Assembly (NCBI GenBank): GCA_963805445.1
Contig: CAWDUI010000055.1
Span: 124,001 to 188,000, forward strand
DNA length: 64,000 nucleotides
Origin: JAENVT01 sp963805445
Lineage (GTDB): Bacteria > Actinomycetota > Acidimicrobiia > Acidimicrobiales > Ilumatobacteraceae
Direction: 5' to 3'
Positions within the stretch are counted from its first letter, which is position 1. Every line of letters starts with the position of its first letter. A model generated the notes under the pieces. It ran no database searches. It saw only the letters and a list, made by a program, of their open reading frames with translations, and was not told the origin of the DNA. This document shows positions 18,449-29,776 of this stretch, piece after piece. The position numbers and the translations under genes are program-made.

Positions 18449-18844
18449 TCAGCTCGTCTCGCAGTTGTGGTAGGCGGCGATCAGCCATTGCCCGTCCTCG
18501 CGCACCAGCGTCCAGGTCGCCCGCCGGAGCCGGTCGGCCGGCAGCTCGCTCTCGCCGGCGAGCAGCACACCCGCAACGCCGATCACGATCGCCGTGTCCT
18601 CGCCATACAGCCGCACCGAGTGGACGGTCTCGATCGGGCGTGAATCCTTCATCGGTCCGGCGAAGGCCGCGGCCATCGACGCGCGGACTTCCTCGCGCCC
18701 GTCGTTGAACGAGCCGGGCCGCACGACGGTGGCGTCCGCCGTGTACAGGGCCACGAGGGCGTCGGCGTCGTTGGCCCCCCATGCGGCGTACATCGTGTTC
18801 AGCACGGTGACGGGGTCGGTCGTGATGTCTGTGGGCGTGTGCAT
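18449..18844 (-). CDS. SnoaL-like / SgcJ-EcaC family protein
   Basis: 131 residues from ATG 18844 (GGAGAG upstream). An NTF2-like fold is seen: MYAAWGANDADALVALYTAD with DATVVRPGSFNDGREEVRAS, then IETVHSVRLYGEDTAIVIGV and TWTLVREDGQWLIAAYHN. The family covers small binding or isomerase-like proteins whose pocket chemistry varies. It diverges from an ECF sigma factor that itself ends in a SnoaL-like domain, a suggestive arrangement. No catalytic residue set is evident. Confidence 0.75.
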   Translation of the reverse strand: MHTPTDITTDPVTVLNTMYAAWGANDADALVALYTADATVVRPGSFNDGREEVRASMAAAFAGPMKDSRPIETVHSVRLYGEDTAIVIGVAGVLLAGESELPADRLRRATWTLVREDGQWLIAAYHNCETS

Positions 18845-18995
18845 GATCTCTCCAATCACAGCCCGCCGGACGGCGGGGAGTCACGGGTACATACCGGCGC
18901 GGGGTGGAGAAGTCATCGCGACGATGAGTCCTGATCCTCTGCGGAGTATGTATGTCTCGGACAGGTGGCGAATCTGGCGTTGAAGGGATGCGACA

Positions 18996-19973
18996 GTGAT
19001 GATTGCGACGACTGACTTCGAGCAGCGCACGGATCCTTACCGTCGCGAGCTTCTCGCCCACTGCTATCGGATGCTCGGTTCGGTGCATGACGCAGAGGAC
19101 CTGTTGCAGGACACGATGCTGCGCGCCTGGCGGTCGTTCGATCGCTACGACGAGAGTCGTGCGTCGTTGCGAACCTGGCTGTACCGGATCGCGACGAACG
19201 CGTGCATCACGGCACTACGAGGGCGTAAGCGGCGCCCGCTGCCGTCCGAGATGAGTGCGCCGTGGGACGACACGGAGGCACCGTTGGTCCGCGGCGCCGA
19301 GGTGCCGTGGCTGCAGCCCTTCCCCGATTCGCTGCTGTGGGCTGACCCGCACGATCCGTCCATGCAGGTGGTGCGCCGAGGAACGTTACGACTCGCTTTC
19401 GTGGCCGCGCTGCAGCACCTCCCGGCGCGACAGCGCGCCGTGTTGATCATGCGCGATGTCCTGATGTGGTCCGCCGCGGAAGTCGCCGAGGCACTGGGCA
19501 CCACGACGGTGGCGGTGAACAGCGCCCTGCAGCGCGCACACATGCGAATCGACGAAATCGGCCTAGCGGTTGATGAGCTGACGGAACCATCGGAGGCCGC
19601 GTCGCGTGCGATGGTCGACCGGTATGTGACTGCGTTCGAGCGGGCGGACATCGCGGCATTGACACAGCTACTGACCGACGATGTCGTGATGGAAATGCCG
19701 CCGATCCGCAACTGGTTCCGCGGGCCGGAGAACTACGGGCGGTTCATCGCTCGCAGTTTTTCCATGCGCGGCCTCGACTGGCGGATGATTCCGACCGCTG
19801 CCAACGGGCAACCGGCCGTTGCCGCGTACGCGCGCGGGACCGACGGCGATTACCACCTCCACACGTTGCAAGTGTTCACCGTGCGCCCCGACGGCATCTG
19901 CCACCTCACCGTCTTCCAAGACGACGATGTGTTCGCCATCTTCCAGCTACCGGCGACGGTTCCCGACCCCTGA
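18996..19973 (+). CDS. ECF sigma factor with C-terminal SnoaL-like domain (SigX5/TIGR02960 type)
   Basis: 325 residues. Sigma region 2 occupies about residues 12-80 (AHCYRMLGSVHDAEDLLQDT, then RSFDRYDESRASLRTWLYRI). Region 4 is at about 130-185 (LPARQRAVLIMRDVLMWSAA, AEALGTTTVAVNSALQRAH). A SnoaL-like domain follows from about residue 205 (AMVDRYVTAFERADIAALTQ, PPIRNWFRGPENYGRFI). In this group the C-terminal domain replaces a separate anti-sigma factor and modulates the sigma core. The target set is unknown; the divergent SnoaL gene is the first candidate. Two ATGs in a row open the gene. Confidence 0.85.
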   Translation: MMIATTDFEQRTDPYRRELLAHCYRMLGSVHDAEDLLQDTMLRAWRSFDRYDESRASLRTWLYRIATNACITALRGRKRRPLPSEMSAPWDDTEAPLVRGAEVPWLQPFPDSLLWADPHDPSMQVVRRGTLRLAFVAALQHLPARQRAVLIMRDVLMWSAAEVAEALGTTTVAVNSALQRAHMRIDEIGLAVDELTEPSEAASRAMVDRYVTAFERADIAALTQLLTDDVVMEMPPIRNWFRGPENYGRFIARSFSMRGLDWRMIPTAANGQPAVAAYARGTDGDYHLHTLQVFTVRPDGICHLTVFQDDDVFAIFQLPATVPDP

Positions 19974-20001
19974 CAGATGTGCGATCTGTGGCCGTCGATG
20001 C

Positions 20002-21174
20002 TCATGCCCAGATGGCTGCGTTGGTGTCGTGGTCGAAGAAGTGAAGGTTCTCGGTGCTCACTGCCACGTCGATCGTCTCGCCGGAGCGCACGCGTGAGCG
20101 AGGATTGAACCGGCCGACCGAGTTCGCCGCATTGGTCGAAGTGGTCTCGTGGCCGGCGTCGGGGTCGCCCGAGTCGACGCGTGCGGCGTCGACGATGAAG
20201 TGGACCATGATCTCGCTGCCCAGCGATTCGAGCAGCTTGACCGACGCGGTCAACGTCTGGCCATCGGTCGGTTCGGCCACCATGGCGGCATCTTCGAAGT
20301 CTTCAGGCCGGATGCCGACGATGATCGGACGCGAGTGATAGCTGCGCAGGGCCGGGCGATCCGCGAGTGACGCCGGGGAGACGTCCAACGTCTGTGTCCC
20401 CAGCTGGAGTTTCCCCGAATCGCCCGCCATGGTGAGCACTGCGTCGTACAGGTTCATCGACGGCGAGCCGATGAATGCCGCCACGAACACGTTTGACGGG
20501 TGGTCGTACAGCTTCTGCGGTGTGTCGACCTGCTGAAGGTATCCGTCCTTGATCACCGCTACCCGGTCTCCCATGGTCATCGCCTCGACCTGGTCGTGAG
20601 TCACGTAGAGCGTCGTCACGCCCAGCGTGCGTTGCAGCGCGGCGATCTCGGCGCGCATCTGCACACGCAGCTTGGCGTCGAGGTTCGACAGTGGCTCGTC
20701 CATCAAGAACGCCGACGGTTGACGAACGATGGCCCGACCCATGGCGACACGCTGACGCTGCCCGCCCGACAGCTGGCCGGGCTTGCGATCCAGGTACGGC
20801 GTCAGTTCCAGGATCTCGGCCGCCTTGTGGACGCGAGCATCGATCTCGTCCTTCGAGATCTTGGCCAGCTTCAGCGCGAAGCCGATGTTCTCGCGGACCG
20901 TCATGTGCGGGTAGAGGGCGTAGTTCTGGAAGACCATGGCGATGTCGCGGTCCTTCGGTGCGACACCGTTGACCACCCGATCGCCGATGCGCAGCACTCC
21001 GTCGGTGATCTCCTCCAACCCCGCGACCATGCGCAGCGCCGTCGACTTGCCACACCCTGACGGCCCGACCAGCACCAGGAACTCGCCGTCAGCGATGGTC
21101 AAACTCAGGTCGTGGATCGCCTGGAATCCGTTTTCATACACCTTGTTGATCGTGTCGAGAACGACCGATGCCAT
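20002..21174 (-). CDS. Sugar ABC transporter ATPase (MsmK/UgpC type)
   Basis: 390 residues. Walker A is VGPSGCGKSTALR near residue 37, the Q-loop region MVFQNYALYPHMTVRENIGF, the ABC signature LSGGQRQRVAMGRA, Walker B FLMDEPLSNLDAKLR and the H-loop YVTHDQVEAMTMGD. The C-terminal regulatory part has OB-fold strands (IVGIRPEDF, ASVKLLESLGSEIMVHFIVD), as in the MalK/UgpC group. It powers the two permeases at 24941-26748, whose EAA loops should dock on it. It is the last gene of the xyloside operon, 31 bases after xylA. MsmK-type ATPases are often shared by several sugar importers, so it may serve others. Confidence 0.9.
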   Translation of the reverse strand: MASVVLDTINKVYENGFQAIHDLSLTIADGEFLVLVGPSGCGKSTALRMVAGLEEITDGVLRIGDRVVNGVAPKDRDIAMVFQNYALYPHMTVRENIGFALKLAKISKDEIDARVHKAAEILELTPYLDRKPGQLSGGQRQRVAMGRAIVRQPSAFLMDEPLSNLDAKLRVQMRAEIAALQRTLGVTTLYVTHDQVEAMTMGDRVAVIKDGYLQQVDTPQKLYDHPSNVFVAAFIGSPSMNLYDAVLTMAGDSGKLQLGTQTLDVSPASLADRPALRSYHSRPIIVGIRPEDFEDAAMVAEPTDGQTLTASVKLLESLGSEIMVHFIVDAARVDSGDPDAGHETTSTNAANSVGRFNPRSRVRSGETIDVAVSTENLHFFDHDTNAAIWA

Positions 21175-21205
21175 CTGTTCTCCCTATGGTTCATGACTCG
21201 CTGAG

Positions 21206-22536
<1,331 letters not shown>

Positions 22537-22537
<1 letters not shown>

Positions 22538-24921
22538 CAGATTTCTCCTCGGTGGATCACGTTGTTCGTTGTTGAGCGAATGGTGGGCATCGGCTTGTCG
22601 CCGGCGATGTTGATGGTGCCTGCCGGAACCAGGTGCTGCGACGACGAGCCGACGAAGAACTCGATGTCGCCCGGCTCGACCACGTAGGCCAAGTCCTTCC
22701 CCGTGAACCCGAGCGCGGCGACCGGCACCCGGAATACCGTGGTGACAGTCGCACCGGGATCAAGGGTGACGCGTTCGAAGCCGACGAGCTCGCGCACCGG
22801 GCGGGTGATCGACGCAACGGGATCCCCGAAGTACAGCTGGACGACTTCGTCGGCGCGGCGCGTGCCGGTGTTGGTGACGGTGGCGCTGATCTCGACGGTG
22901 TCGTCGACACCGACCTTGCTCGGCGACGCGCCGTTGGCGACGACGCTGAACGATGAGTAGCTGAGACCGAACCCGAACGGGTACAGCGGCTCGTTGGACT
23001 CGTCGACGTAGCTTCCCTTCCAGTGCGAACGTCCGCCTGACACCTTGTGCGAGCTGAAGATCGGGATCTGGCCGACGCTGCGCGGGTACGTGATCGGCAG
23101 CTTGCCGCCCGGGCTGATCGCACCGGTGAGCGCGTCGGCGATGGCCGCGCCGCCCTGCTCGCCGGGCAGCCAGGCCATGAGCACGGCTGACGCGGCCTCG
23201 TGCACGGTCGGCGAGCCGATCGGCCGTCCGGCGAGCAGCACGAGCACGACCGGGGTTCCCGTCGCAGCGATCGCGTGCACCAGCTCTTCTTGCACACCGG
23301 GTAGCCGCAATGAGGCGACATCGCGGCTCTCGCCCGTCGTGCAGTCCTCGGTGAGACCCGACCGCTCGCCGAGCACGAGGATGGCCACGTCGCTCGCCGC
23401 CGCAGCATCGACAGCGGCGGCGAAACCGGACCGATCGTCGCTGTTGACGTCGCAACCCAGCGCATAGTTGACAGTGACGTCGGCCAAGCTACGAACGAGC
23501 GAGCTGTACACGGTGCCGACGTGATCGAGGGTGGTCCGATCGTCGATGTCGACTCCGTGCTCGATCGGCATGGCGAACACGTTTCGGCCACTGCGCAACA
23601 CCTCGATGAGCGACTCGACGTGGGAGATGTAGCTGTAGTCGCCCAACATGTGTCGGGCATTGGCCGCATTCGGACCGATGACGGCCACCGCCGACAGGTC
23701 GGCGCGCAGCGGCAGCACCCCGTCGTTGCGGATCAGCACCAGGCTGTCGGCAGCGATCTGGCGGGAGAGCGCGATCTGCTCTCTGGTGCGGGTGTGCACA
23801 GCGACGTGTTCGACATCGACGTAGGGCTGTTCGAACAACCCGAGCCGGAACTTGGATTCGAGCACTCGCCGCACCGCTTCGTCGACGTCAGCCATCGCCA
23901 CTGCGCCGCGGTCGATGGCGGTGCGCAGAACATCGCCGTAGCACTCGGTGCTGGGCAGCTCGACGTCGAGCCCGGCCGTCAACGCCGTGGCCGCGGCGCC
24001 CTCCCACGACTCGACGATGTGGTGGTAGTCGGCCAGTTGCTTGACGGCGAAGTAGTCGGACACAACCGTGCCGTCGAAGCCCCACTCGTGGCGCAGCAGG
24101 TCGGTCATCAGCCATCGATTCGCTCCGCACGGAATGCCGTCGAGCTCGTGGTAGCCGTTCATCACCGACGCCAGGCCGGCGCCGCGGACCGCAGCCTCGA
24201 AGGGTCGCAGATAGACATCGCGCAGCTCGCGCTCGGGGATGTGTGCCGGCGCCCAGTTCATGCCGCCCTCCGGGGCCCCGTAGCCGACGAAGTGCTTGGC
24301 CGTGGCGATGACGCCGTCGCGGAGGTCGTACCCGTCGGCGGTGCCTTGCAGCCCGATGATGAACCCGAGACCCATCTGCGAGACGAGGTATGGGTCTTCG
24401 CCGTAGGTCTCCTCGAGCCTGCCCCACCGCGGATCGCGGCAGATGTCGAGTACCGGTGAGAGACCCTGGTGCTCGCCCATGGCTCGCATCTGCAGGCGCA
24501 CCGTGTCGGCGAGCCGTTGGTTGAGGTCGGGGCGAAATGTCGCCGCGACGCCGAGCGCCTGCGGATACACCGTGGCCTCACGGGCCATCAGCCCCGAGCA
24601 GATCTCCTCGTGGATGATCGCCGGTATTCCGAGCCGAGTGTGCTCGATGAGGTGCCGCTGGACGGCGTTGGCCAGTTCGGCAGCTGTGGTGGCGTCGAAG
24701 CTGCTGGCGCCGCACACGCGCGTGATGTGGCCGATGCCGTTGGCGAACAACGGGTCGGCGCGATCGACGTCGAACCCTGCCGCGTTGCTGATCTGGAACA
24801 CCCACACGCTGCCCAGCTGCGCCAGCTTCTCGTCGATCGACATGCGGGCCAGCAGGTCGGTCGCGCGATCGGCTGGGCTCGACGCTCGGTCGCTGTACCG
24901 AGCCACGTTCATTTCCGTCAT
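22537..24921 (-). CDS. Glycoside hydrolase family 3 beta-glycosidase (probable beta-xylosidase)
   Basis: 794 residues. The GH3 barrel starts at about residue 25; KHFVGYGAPEGGMNWAPAHI carries the KH substrate residues; GFDGTVVSDYFAVKQL holds the nucleophile Asp in VVSDY. The second domain (AILVLGERSGLTEDCTTGES, VLLAGRPI) and a C-terminal fibronectin-III-like domain (VVQLYFGDPVASITRPVREL) complete the common three-domain form. There is no signal peptide, so it acts in the cytoplasm on imported oligosaccharides. The neighbouring xylose isomerase makes xylosides the most likely substrate; beta-glucosidase activity is possible because GH3 families overlap. Confidence 0.9.
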
Positions 24922-24940
24922 GGTCGCATCCGTTCGTCGT

Positions 24941-25816
24941 TCATTCCCGCACCGCTCCCGCGGTGAGGCCGCCGATGATCTGGCGCTCGGCGATCGCGTA
25001 GAACAGCAGAGCCGGGATCATCGACAAGGTCGTGTAGGCAAGTACCCGTGCGTAGTCGGTGGTGTACTGCGACGAGATGTTGTTGACGCCGATGGGCAGG
25101 GTGTGCTGGCTCGGGTCGACCAGCACCAACAGCGGCAGCAGGAACGCGTTCCAACTGCCGACGATCGTGATCACGGCGACGGTGCTGAGCACGGGGCGCG
25201 ACAACGGGAGCATGATCGACCAGTAGAAGCGCAGCGGCCTGCAGCCGTCGATCGCCGCGGCATCTTGGATCTCTTGCGGGATGGCCCGGAAGAACGGGCG
25301 CATGATGACGATGGCGATCGGCAGACCGAACGCGGCCTGCGGCAGGGCGACGCCCAACGGGTTGGACAGCAGGCCGACCTGGCGGAGGGTGATGAACAGC
25401 GGCAAGATGGCGACGGCGGCCGGGAACAGAAGACCCAACGTGAACAGCCCGTAGATCAGTTCGCGTCCTCTGAACGTGTAGCGAGAGATGACGAAGGCGG
25501 CCATCGATGCCGCTGGCACCACGACGAAGGTCGTCAGCAAGGCGATGAACGTGCTGTTCCACACCTCACGCCAGAACGATCCGGACGTCAGGATTCCGGA
25601 GTAGTTGCTGAACACCCACGGATTGGGCAACCCGACTGGCTTCTGCACGAGCTGCTTGTTGGTGCGAAAGCCGCCCAGGATGGAGAAGGTGAGCGGCAAG
25701 ATGATGATGCCGAGCACGAACATGGCCAGGACGTACAGCGCCAGGCGGTCCGGGCGCCACCTGCGCTTGGGCACCTCGATCGGCGACGGACGATCAACGG
25801 TCGTGACCTCAGCCAA
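24941..25816 (-). CDS. Carbohydrate ABC permease (MalG/AraQ type)
   Basis: 291 residues, six predicted helices (first YVLAMFVLGIIILPLTFSIL), and an EAA loop in IPQEIQDAAAIDGCRPLRFY that contacts the ATPase. Its TTG start (25816) lies inside the end of the upstream permease gene (stop at 25809), an 8-base overlap. It ends 19 bases before the GH3 gene. It is the second inner-membrane subunit of the xyloside importer. Confidence 0.9.
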   Translation of the reverse strand: MAEVTTVDRPSPIEVPKRRWRPDRLALYVLAMFVLGIIILPLTFSILGGFRTNKQLVQKPVGLPNPWVFSNYSGILTSGSFWREVWNSTFIALLTTFVVVPAASMAAFVISRYTFRGRELIYGLFTLGLLFPAAVAILPLFITLRQVGLLSNPLGVALPQAAFGLPIAIVIMRPFFRAIPQEIQDAAAIDGCRPLRFYWSIMLPLSRPVLSTVAVITIVGSWNAFLLPLLVLVDPSQHTLPIGVNNISSQYTTDYARVLAYTTLSMIPALLFYAIAERQIIGGLTAGAVRE

Positions 25817-26748
25817 CGAGACCAGTCCCTCGAATGTCGCGGCGAAGGGCGAACCGTTGATAGAGCAGGGCGACGAACAGCGAGAGCCCGAATATCACAA
25901 TCGACACCGCGCTCGGCGTAGCCGAAGAGGCTCTTGCGGAACTGGTCGTACAAGTAGGTCGCCATGGTCGACGACGCCCCAATGGGTCCCCCCTTGGTGG
26001 TCACCCACACCATGTCGAACAGCTGAAGTGCGCCGATGATCGACAAGAACACCGAGACCCGAATGGTCGGTCCGAGCAGCGGCAAGGTGACGTAGCGGAA
26101 CTTCTGCCACGCGGTCGCGCCGTCGATCTCGGCGGCCTCGCCGAGCTCTTTGGGTATCTGCTGAAGACCCGCCAGCAGCAGCACCATGTGGAATCCGAAG
26201 TACTTCCAAGAGATCACGAAGAACAACGAGTACAGCACGACCGTGGGATCGGACAGCCAACCCTGGGTGTCCGCGCCGAGGCCGACGCCCGACATCACAT
26301 GATCGAGCAGCCCGTTCGGTCGCAGGATCTGGCGCCACACGACGCCCGTGACCACCTCGGACAGAACGTAGGGGGCGAAGAAGAGAGTGCGGAGCACCGC
26401 CCGCCCCTTGATCCGCGAGTTGAGCAGTACGGCCAGACCGAGCGCGAACGGGATCTGCAACCCAACCGACAACGTGATGAGGATGAAGTTGTGCTTCAGC
26501 GCGTCCCTGAAGTTGGGGTCGGAGAATGCTCGCCGAAAGTTGCCGAGGCCGACGTACTTGTTGAGCGCTTCGAGACCGTTCCAGTCGTACAAGCTGTAGC
26601 GAGTGCTCTGCACGATCGGATAGATCACGAACAGCCCGTACAACGCCAGTGCAGGTGTCAAGAAGGCGACGATCATCGGCCACGGCAGGCGCACCAGTCG
26701 ACGTTGAGTTGGGCGAGCGAGCGTGCTCGGTGGCGCGGAAGCGTTCAT
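25809..26748 (-). CDS. Carbohydrate ABC permease (MalF/UgpA type), frameshifted near the end
   Basis: About 313 residues from ATG 26748. Helices include MIVAFLTPALALYGLFVIYP and VGLQIPFALGLAVLLNSRI, and the EAA loop IPKELGEAAEIDGATAWQKF is clear. One frame switch near 25910 restores the last helix (IVIFGLSLFVALLYQRFALR) and a stop at 25809. It is the first permease subunit of the xyloside importer, between the binding protein and the second permease. Confidence 0.85.
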
Positions 26749-26827
26749 ACGTGAGCGTCCAGTCAAACTGACCAGGCCGGTGGGCGCCACAGTCGTGACG
26801 CCCACCAGCCCGAAGAGGTCAGGGTGT

Positions 26828-28234
26828 TCAGCCCTGGGCGACCTTGGTGATGGCCGCTGCCGCGTCCTCGGACGAGGCCTTGCCGGCGAACATCAGCGCG
26901 GTCTCATCGTTGACGGTGCTGCCGATCTCGGCCGTGAAGAACTGATCGAGGAACAGCTGCAGGAACTTCGAGTTGTTCAGACCGGCCAGCACGGCCTGCA
27001 TGTTGGGATCGGTCACCGCGTCCTTGGCGTCCTTGTTGACCGGCAAGCCGCTGTCCTTGGCCCAGATCCGCTGGTTGTCGGCGTTGGTGATGAAGTTGAG
27101 GAAGTCAACGGCTTCCGGCGGGGCGTTCTTGCCGACGGCGAACCCGTTGCCGCCACCGAACGCATCGGTCGGATCGCCAGCGCCACCGTCAACGGCCGGG
27201 AACGGGAACCAGCCGAGCTGGAACGGCAGCGGCTGCGAAGCGTCCGTGATGCCGGCCTGGGTGCGGAACGCACCCGGCGCCCACTGACCCATCAGGTCCA
27301 TCGCCGCGCCCTGGCTGGCCATCGTGCCCGACTCGCCGTCGGGTGCATCCCACCCGGCTGCGAGGAAGCCCTGCTGGAACGGCTGCAGTGCAACGAGATC
27401 GGCAACCTTCTTGCCGGCATTGATGACGCAGTCGACGCTGAAGTTGTTGTCGGCGGCGATCTTGTTCATCGCGTCGGCACCGCATTCGCGGACCATCAGG
27501 TACGAGTACCAGAAGTGCGCCGGCCACTTGTCACCAGCACCTACGGCAACGGGCGTGATCCCGGCGGTCTTCAACATCTGGATGTCGGTCAACAGGTCGT
27601 CCCACGTCGCGGGCGGCGTGTCGATCCCCGCCTTGGTGAAGAGGTCCTTGTTGTACCACATGCCGACCATGCCGGCGTCGAAGGGAATTCCGTACTGCTT
27701 GCCGTCGACCTGGTACAGCTTGGCTGCGGCCGGGCCGAGGTTGCCGATGAAGCTGGACGCCTCCGATGTGATGTCGCGCACAACGCCCGCGGCGACCTGA
27801 TCGCGCAGGCCGCCGCCACCCCATGACTGGAACAGGTCGGGGATGTCACCAGACTGGATGTTGGTCTGAATTGCTGCCTTGAACGCCTCGTTCTCCATCA
27901 CGGTGATCTTGATGGTCACGTTGGGATGCAGCTTGGTGTAGGCGTCGGCCATGGCCTGCCAGTCGCCTTTGCCCGGGTCGTTGTTCTGGATGTGCCACCA
28001 CTTGATGGTGACCGGCTCGCTGCTCGGCGCCGCGGTGGTCGGCGCCTCGGTGTTCGGCGCTTCGGCACCGGTGGTCGGCGTTGCTGTGGCGTCGGTCGCT
28101 GGCGTGACCGAAGCGGTCGTCGTCGCCGGTGCGTCCGACGACTTGCTGTCGCTTCCGCACGCCGCGGCGACGAAGGCCAGGCTCAGGAGGGCTGCGAAAG
28201 CTCGCCGCCCCCCTCGTGTGCTGGTGGTTGTCAT
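26828..28234 (-). CDS. Sugar ABC transporter binding lipoprotein
   Basis: 468 residues. A lipoprotein signal peptide ends in LAFVAAAC (lipobox), followed by a long Thr/Ala/Pro linker (TTTASVTPATDATATPTTGA) that spans the wall. The family 1 extracellular binding fold begins at VTIKWWHIQNNDPGKGDW and includes MVGMWYNKDLFTKAGIDTPP and FGGGNGFAVGKNAPPEAVDF. It should bind xylosides or xylo-oligosaccharides and pass them to the permeases. It is the first structural gene of the operon, with a perfect palindromic operator 115 bases upstream. Confidence 0.9.
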   Translation of the reverse strand: MTTTSTRGGRRAFAALLSLAFVAAACGSDSKSSDAPATTTASVTPATDATATPTTGAEAPNTEAPTTAAPSSEPVTIKWWHIQNNDPGKGDWQAMADAYTKLHPNVTIKITVMENEAFKAAIQTNIQSGDIPDLFQSWGGGGLRDQVAAGVVRDITSEASSFIGNLGPAAAKLYQVDGKQYGIPFDAGMVGMWYNKDLFTKAGIDTPPATWDDLLTDIQMLKTAGITPVAVGAGDKWPAHFWYSYLMVRECGADAMNKIAADNNFSVDCVINAGKKVADLVALQPFQQGFLAAGWDAPDGESGTMASQGAAMDLMGQWAPGAFRTQAGITDASQPLPFQLGWFPFPAVDGGAGDPTDAFGGGNGFAVGKNAPPEAVDFLNFITNADNQRIWAKDSGLPVNKDAKDAVTDPNMQAVLAGLNNSKFLQLFLDQFFTAEIGSTVNDETALMFAGKASSEDAAAAITKVAQG

Positions 28235-28348
28235 GTGGTTTTCCCCCTCAGTTGGGTTGCCTGTTGTGGTGGTGCCGGCAGCTGCCGGACGGGATCGGTC
28301 GGAACTTCCGACCTTGGTTGGATAGGAAACGTGGCCTCGACACGAGCA

Positions 28349-28364
28349 TTGAAATCGATTTCAA
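28349..28364. promoter_or_regulatory. LacI-type operator before the sugar operon
   Basis: TTGAAATCGATTTCAA is a perfect 16-base palindrome with a central CG, the form bound by LacI/GalR dimers. It lies between the lacI-family gene stop (28382) and the binding-protein start (28234). Confidence 0.75.
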
Positions 28365-28381
28365 CAAACGGTGTTCGGCTC

Positions 28382-29446
28382 TCATCGCTGGGCCCGTGGT
28401 GGGGGTGCCGTGGATCCGCGGACGACGAGCTTGGTTGGCAGTGAGACGTGACGGGGTTCGGCGATGGTCCCACGGGGTTGTTCGATCATCGAGATCAGCA
28501 GACACACGGCCTCGTAGCCGAGCCCTTGGATGAACTGATCGACGGTGGTCAGGGGCGGGTCGGTGAGCGCCGACTCGGGAACGTTGTCGAACCCGATCAC
28601 CGACAGCTGCGTGGGAACCTCGAGCCCCATGGCGGTCGCCGTGCGCATGGTCTGGATCGCCGAGAGGTCGTTGCCGGCGAAGATGGCCGTTGGACGATCG
28701 GGCAACGACAGCAACTGGCGGGCCGGAGCCTCGGAGGTCTCCTCCTTGAACCCGCCCTCGAGCAGTAGTTCCGGGTCGACGTCGATGCCGGCCTCGGCGA
28801 GGGCGAGGCGATAGCCCTGCTCGCGCAACTGTGCCGATTCGAGATCGCTGCGGCCCCCGAGGAAACCGATTCGGCGATGGCCCAATTCGATGAGGTGGCG
28901 GGTGGCCGACATCGCTCCTTCGAGGTTCTGCGATGCGAACGTGGGGAACGCCGATGCCCCGGTGTGCGGGTCGACGGCGACGACGGGCTGGTTGGTGGGC
29001 ACTTCGGTGACGGTGGGCGTGACCAGCACGGTGCCATCGGTGAGCGTGCCGCTGAGGCGCGACATGTACCGCCGTTCCCACCCGACGTGCCCGCCACCGT
29101 GACCGCCGCAGTACACAACCAGTTCGTAGTTGCTGCGGCGCAGGGCGTTCGCCGCGCCCTTCAGCACCTCAGCGCTGAACGGCTCGATGTCGGTGACAAG
29201 AACACCGATCACATTGGTGCGCTGCGATCGAAGGCTGCGGGCGATCAGGCTCGACTCGTAGCCGAGGTCGTCGATCACCGCCTGAACACGGCTGAATGTG
29301 GCCGGCGCGACACCGTACCGACCGTTGACGACCCGCGAGACCGTGGCGATCGAGACGCCGGCCCGTTCGGCGACGTCGCCGATGGTGACCCGGCCGAGCA
29401 TCCCGCCATAGCTACCAGTTGGCTGGTCGAGCATCTGCCGATTCAC
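28382..29446 (-). CDS. LacI-family repressor of the xyloside operon
   Basis: 354 residues. The helix-turn-helix and hinge are VTIGDVAERAGVSIATVSRV followed by VNGRYGV and the hinge segment near RSLRSQRTNVIGVLV. The effector domain is periplasmic-binding-like: HLIELGHRRIGFLGGRSDLE, ARQLLSLPDRPTAIFAGNDL and TQLSVIGFDNVPESALTDPP. It lies immediately upstream of the operon on the same strand and should repress it until a sugar binds. A second, imperfect site before its own start suggests auto-regulation. The first 16 residues precede the DNA-binding domain, so a later start is possible. Confidence 0.9.
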   Translation of the reverse strand: MNRQMLDQPTGSYGGMLGRVTIGDVAERAGVSIATVSRVVNGRYGVAPATFSRVQAVIDDLGYESSLIARSLRSQRTNVIGVLVTDIEPFSAEVLKGAANALRRSNYELVVYCGGHGGGHVGWERRYMSRLSGTLTDGTVLVTPTVTEVPTNQPVVAVDPHTGASAFPTFASQNLEGAMSATRHLIELGHRRIGFLGGRSDLESAQLREQGYRLALAEAGIDVDPELLLEGGFKEETSEAPARQLLSLPDRPTAIFAGNDLSAIQTMRTATAMGLEVPTQLSVIGFDNVPESALTDPPLTTVDQFIQGLGYEAVCLLISMIEQPRGTIAEPRHVSLPTKLVVRGSTAPPPRAQR

Positions 29447-29504
29447 CTCCCCCCACGGTCGGATCCCAGTGATGATTGCATCCGAATGGCTTGCAATCGT
29501 TCTC

Positions 29505-29516
29505 GATAACGTTTAC
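29505..29516. promoter_or_regulatory. Possible auto-regulatory LacI-type site
   Basis: GATAACGTTTAC, near-palindromic about AACGTT, 59 bases upstream of the LacI-family start. It differs from the main operator, so binding by the same protein is uncertain. Confidence 0.4.
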
Positions 29517-29681
29517 AACGTAGCATCAGTCGACCGGGCACGCCAGTCGACGCAATCGGTGCTACCGGTCGCGACCAAGTCTGTGGAGTTCATGGGCTGA
29601 ATCCGCCAGGCCGTAATTGGCGGCTGGACGATTTCCCGTAGGTTCTGTCGAGGGCAGTCCTCTACCATTTACCGATCCGAC

Positions 29682-29757
29682 GCCGGGTTAGCTCAGTCGG
29701 CAGAGCACTTCACTTGTAATGAAGATGTCGTGAGTTCGATTCTCACACCCGGCTCCA
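29682..29757 (+). tRNA. tRNA-Thr (anticodon TGT)
   Basis: Acceptor arms GCCGGGT/ACCCGGC, D-arm GCTCAGTCGGCAGAGC, anticodon stem CTTCA/TGAAG with loop CTTGTAA (TGT), T-arm GTGAG-TTCGATT-CTCAC, and an encoded CCA. All arms pair fully. It is convergent with the SARP gene. Confidence 0.95.
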
Positions 29758-29776
29758 ACTTCGGCTCATCCACCCA

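Noticed and set aside
29603..29623. CCGCCA / TGGCGG inverted repeat upstream of tRNA-Thr
   Set aside because: Short arms, a 9-base loop and no T-run; no link to a gene that would make it a terminator or operator.
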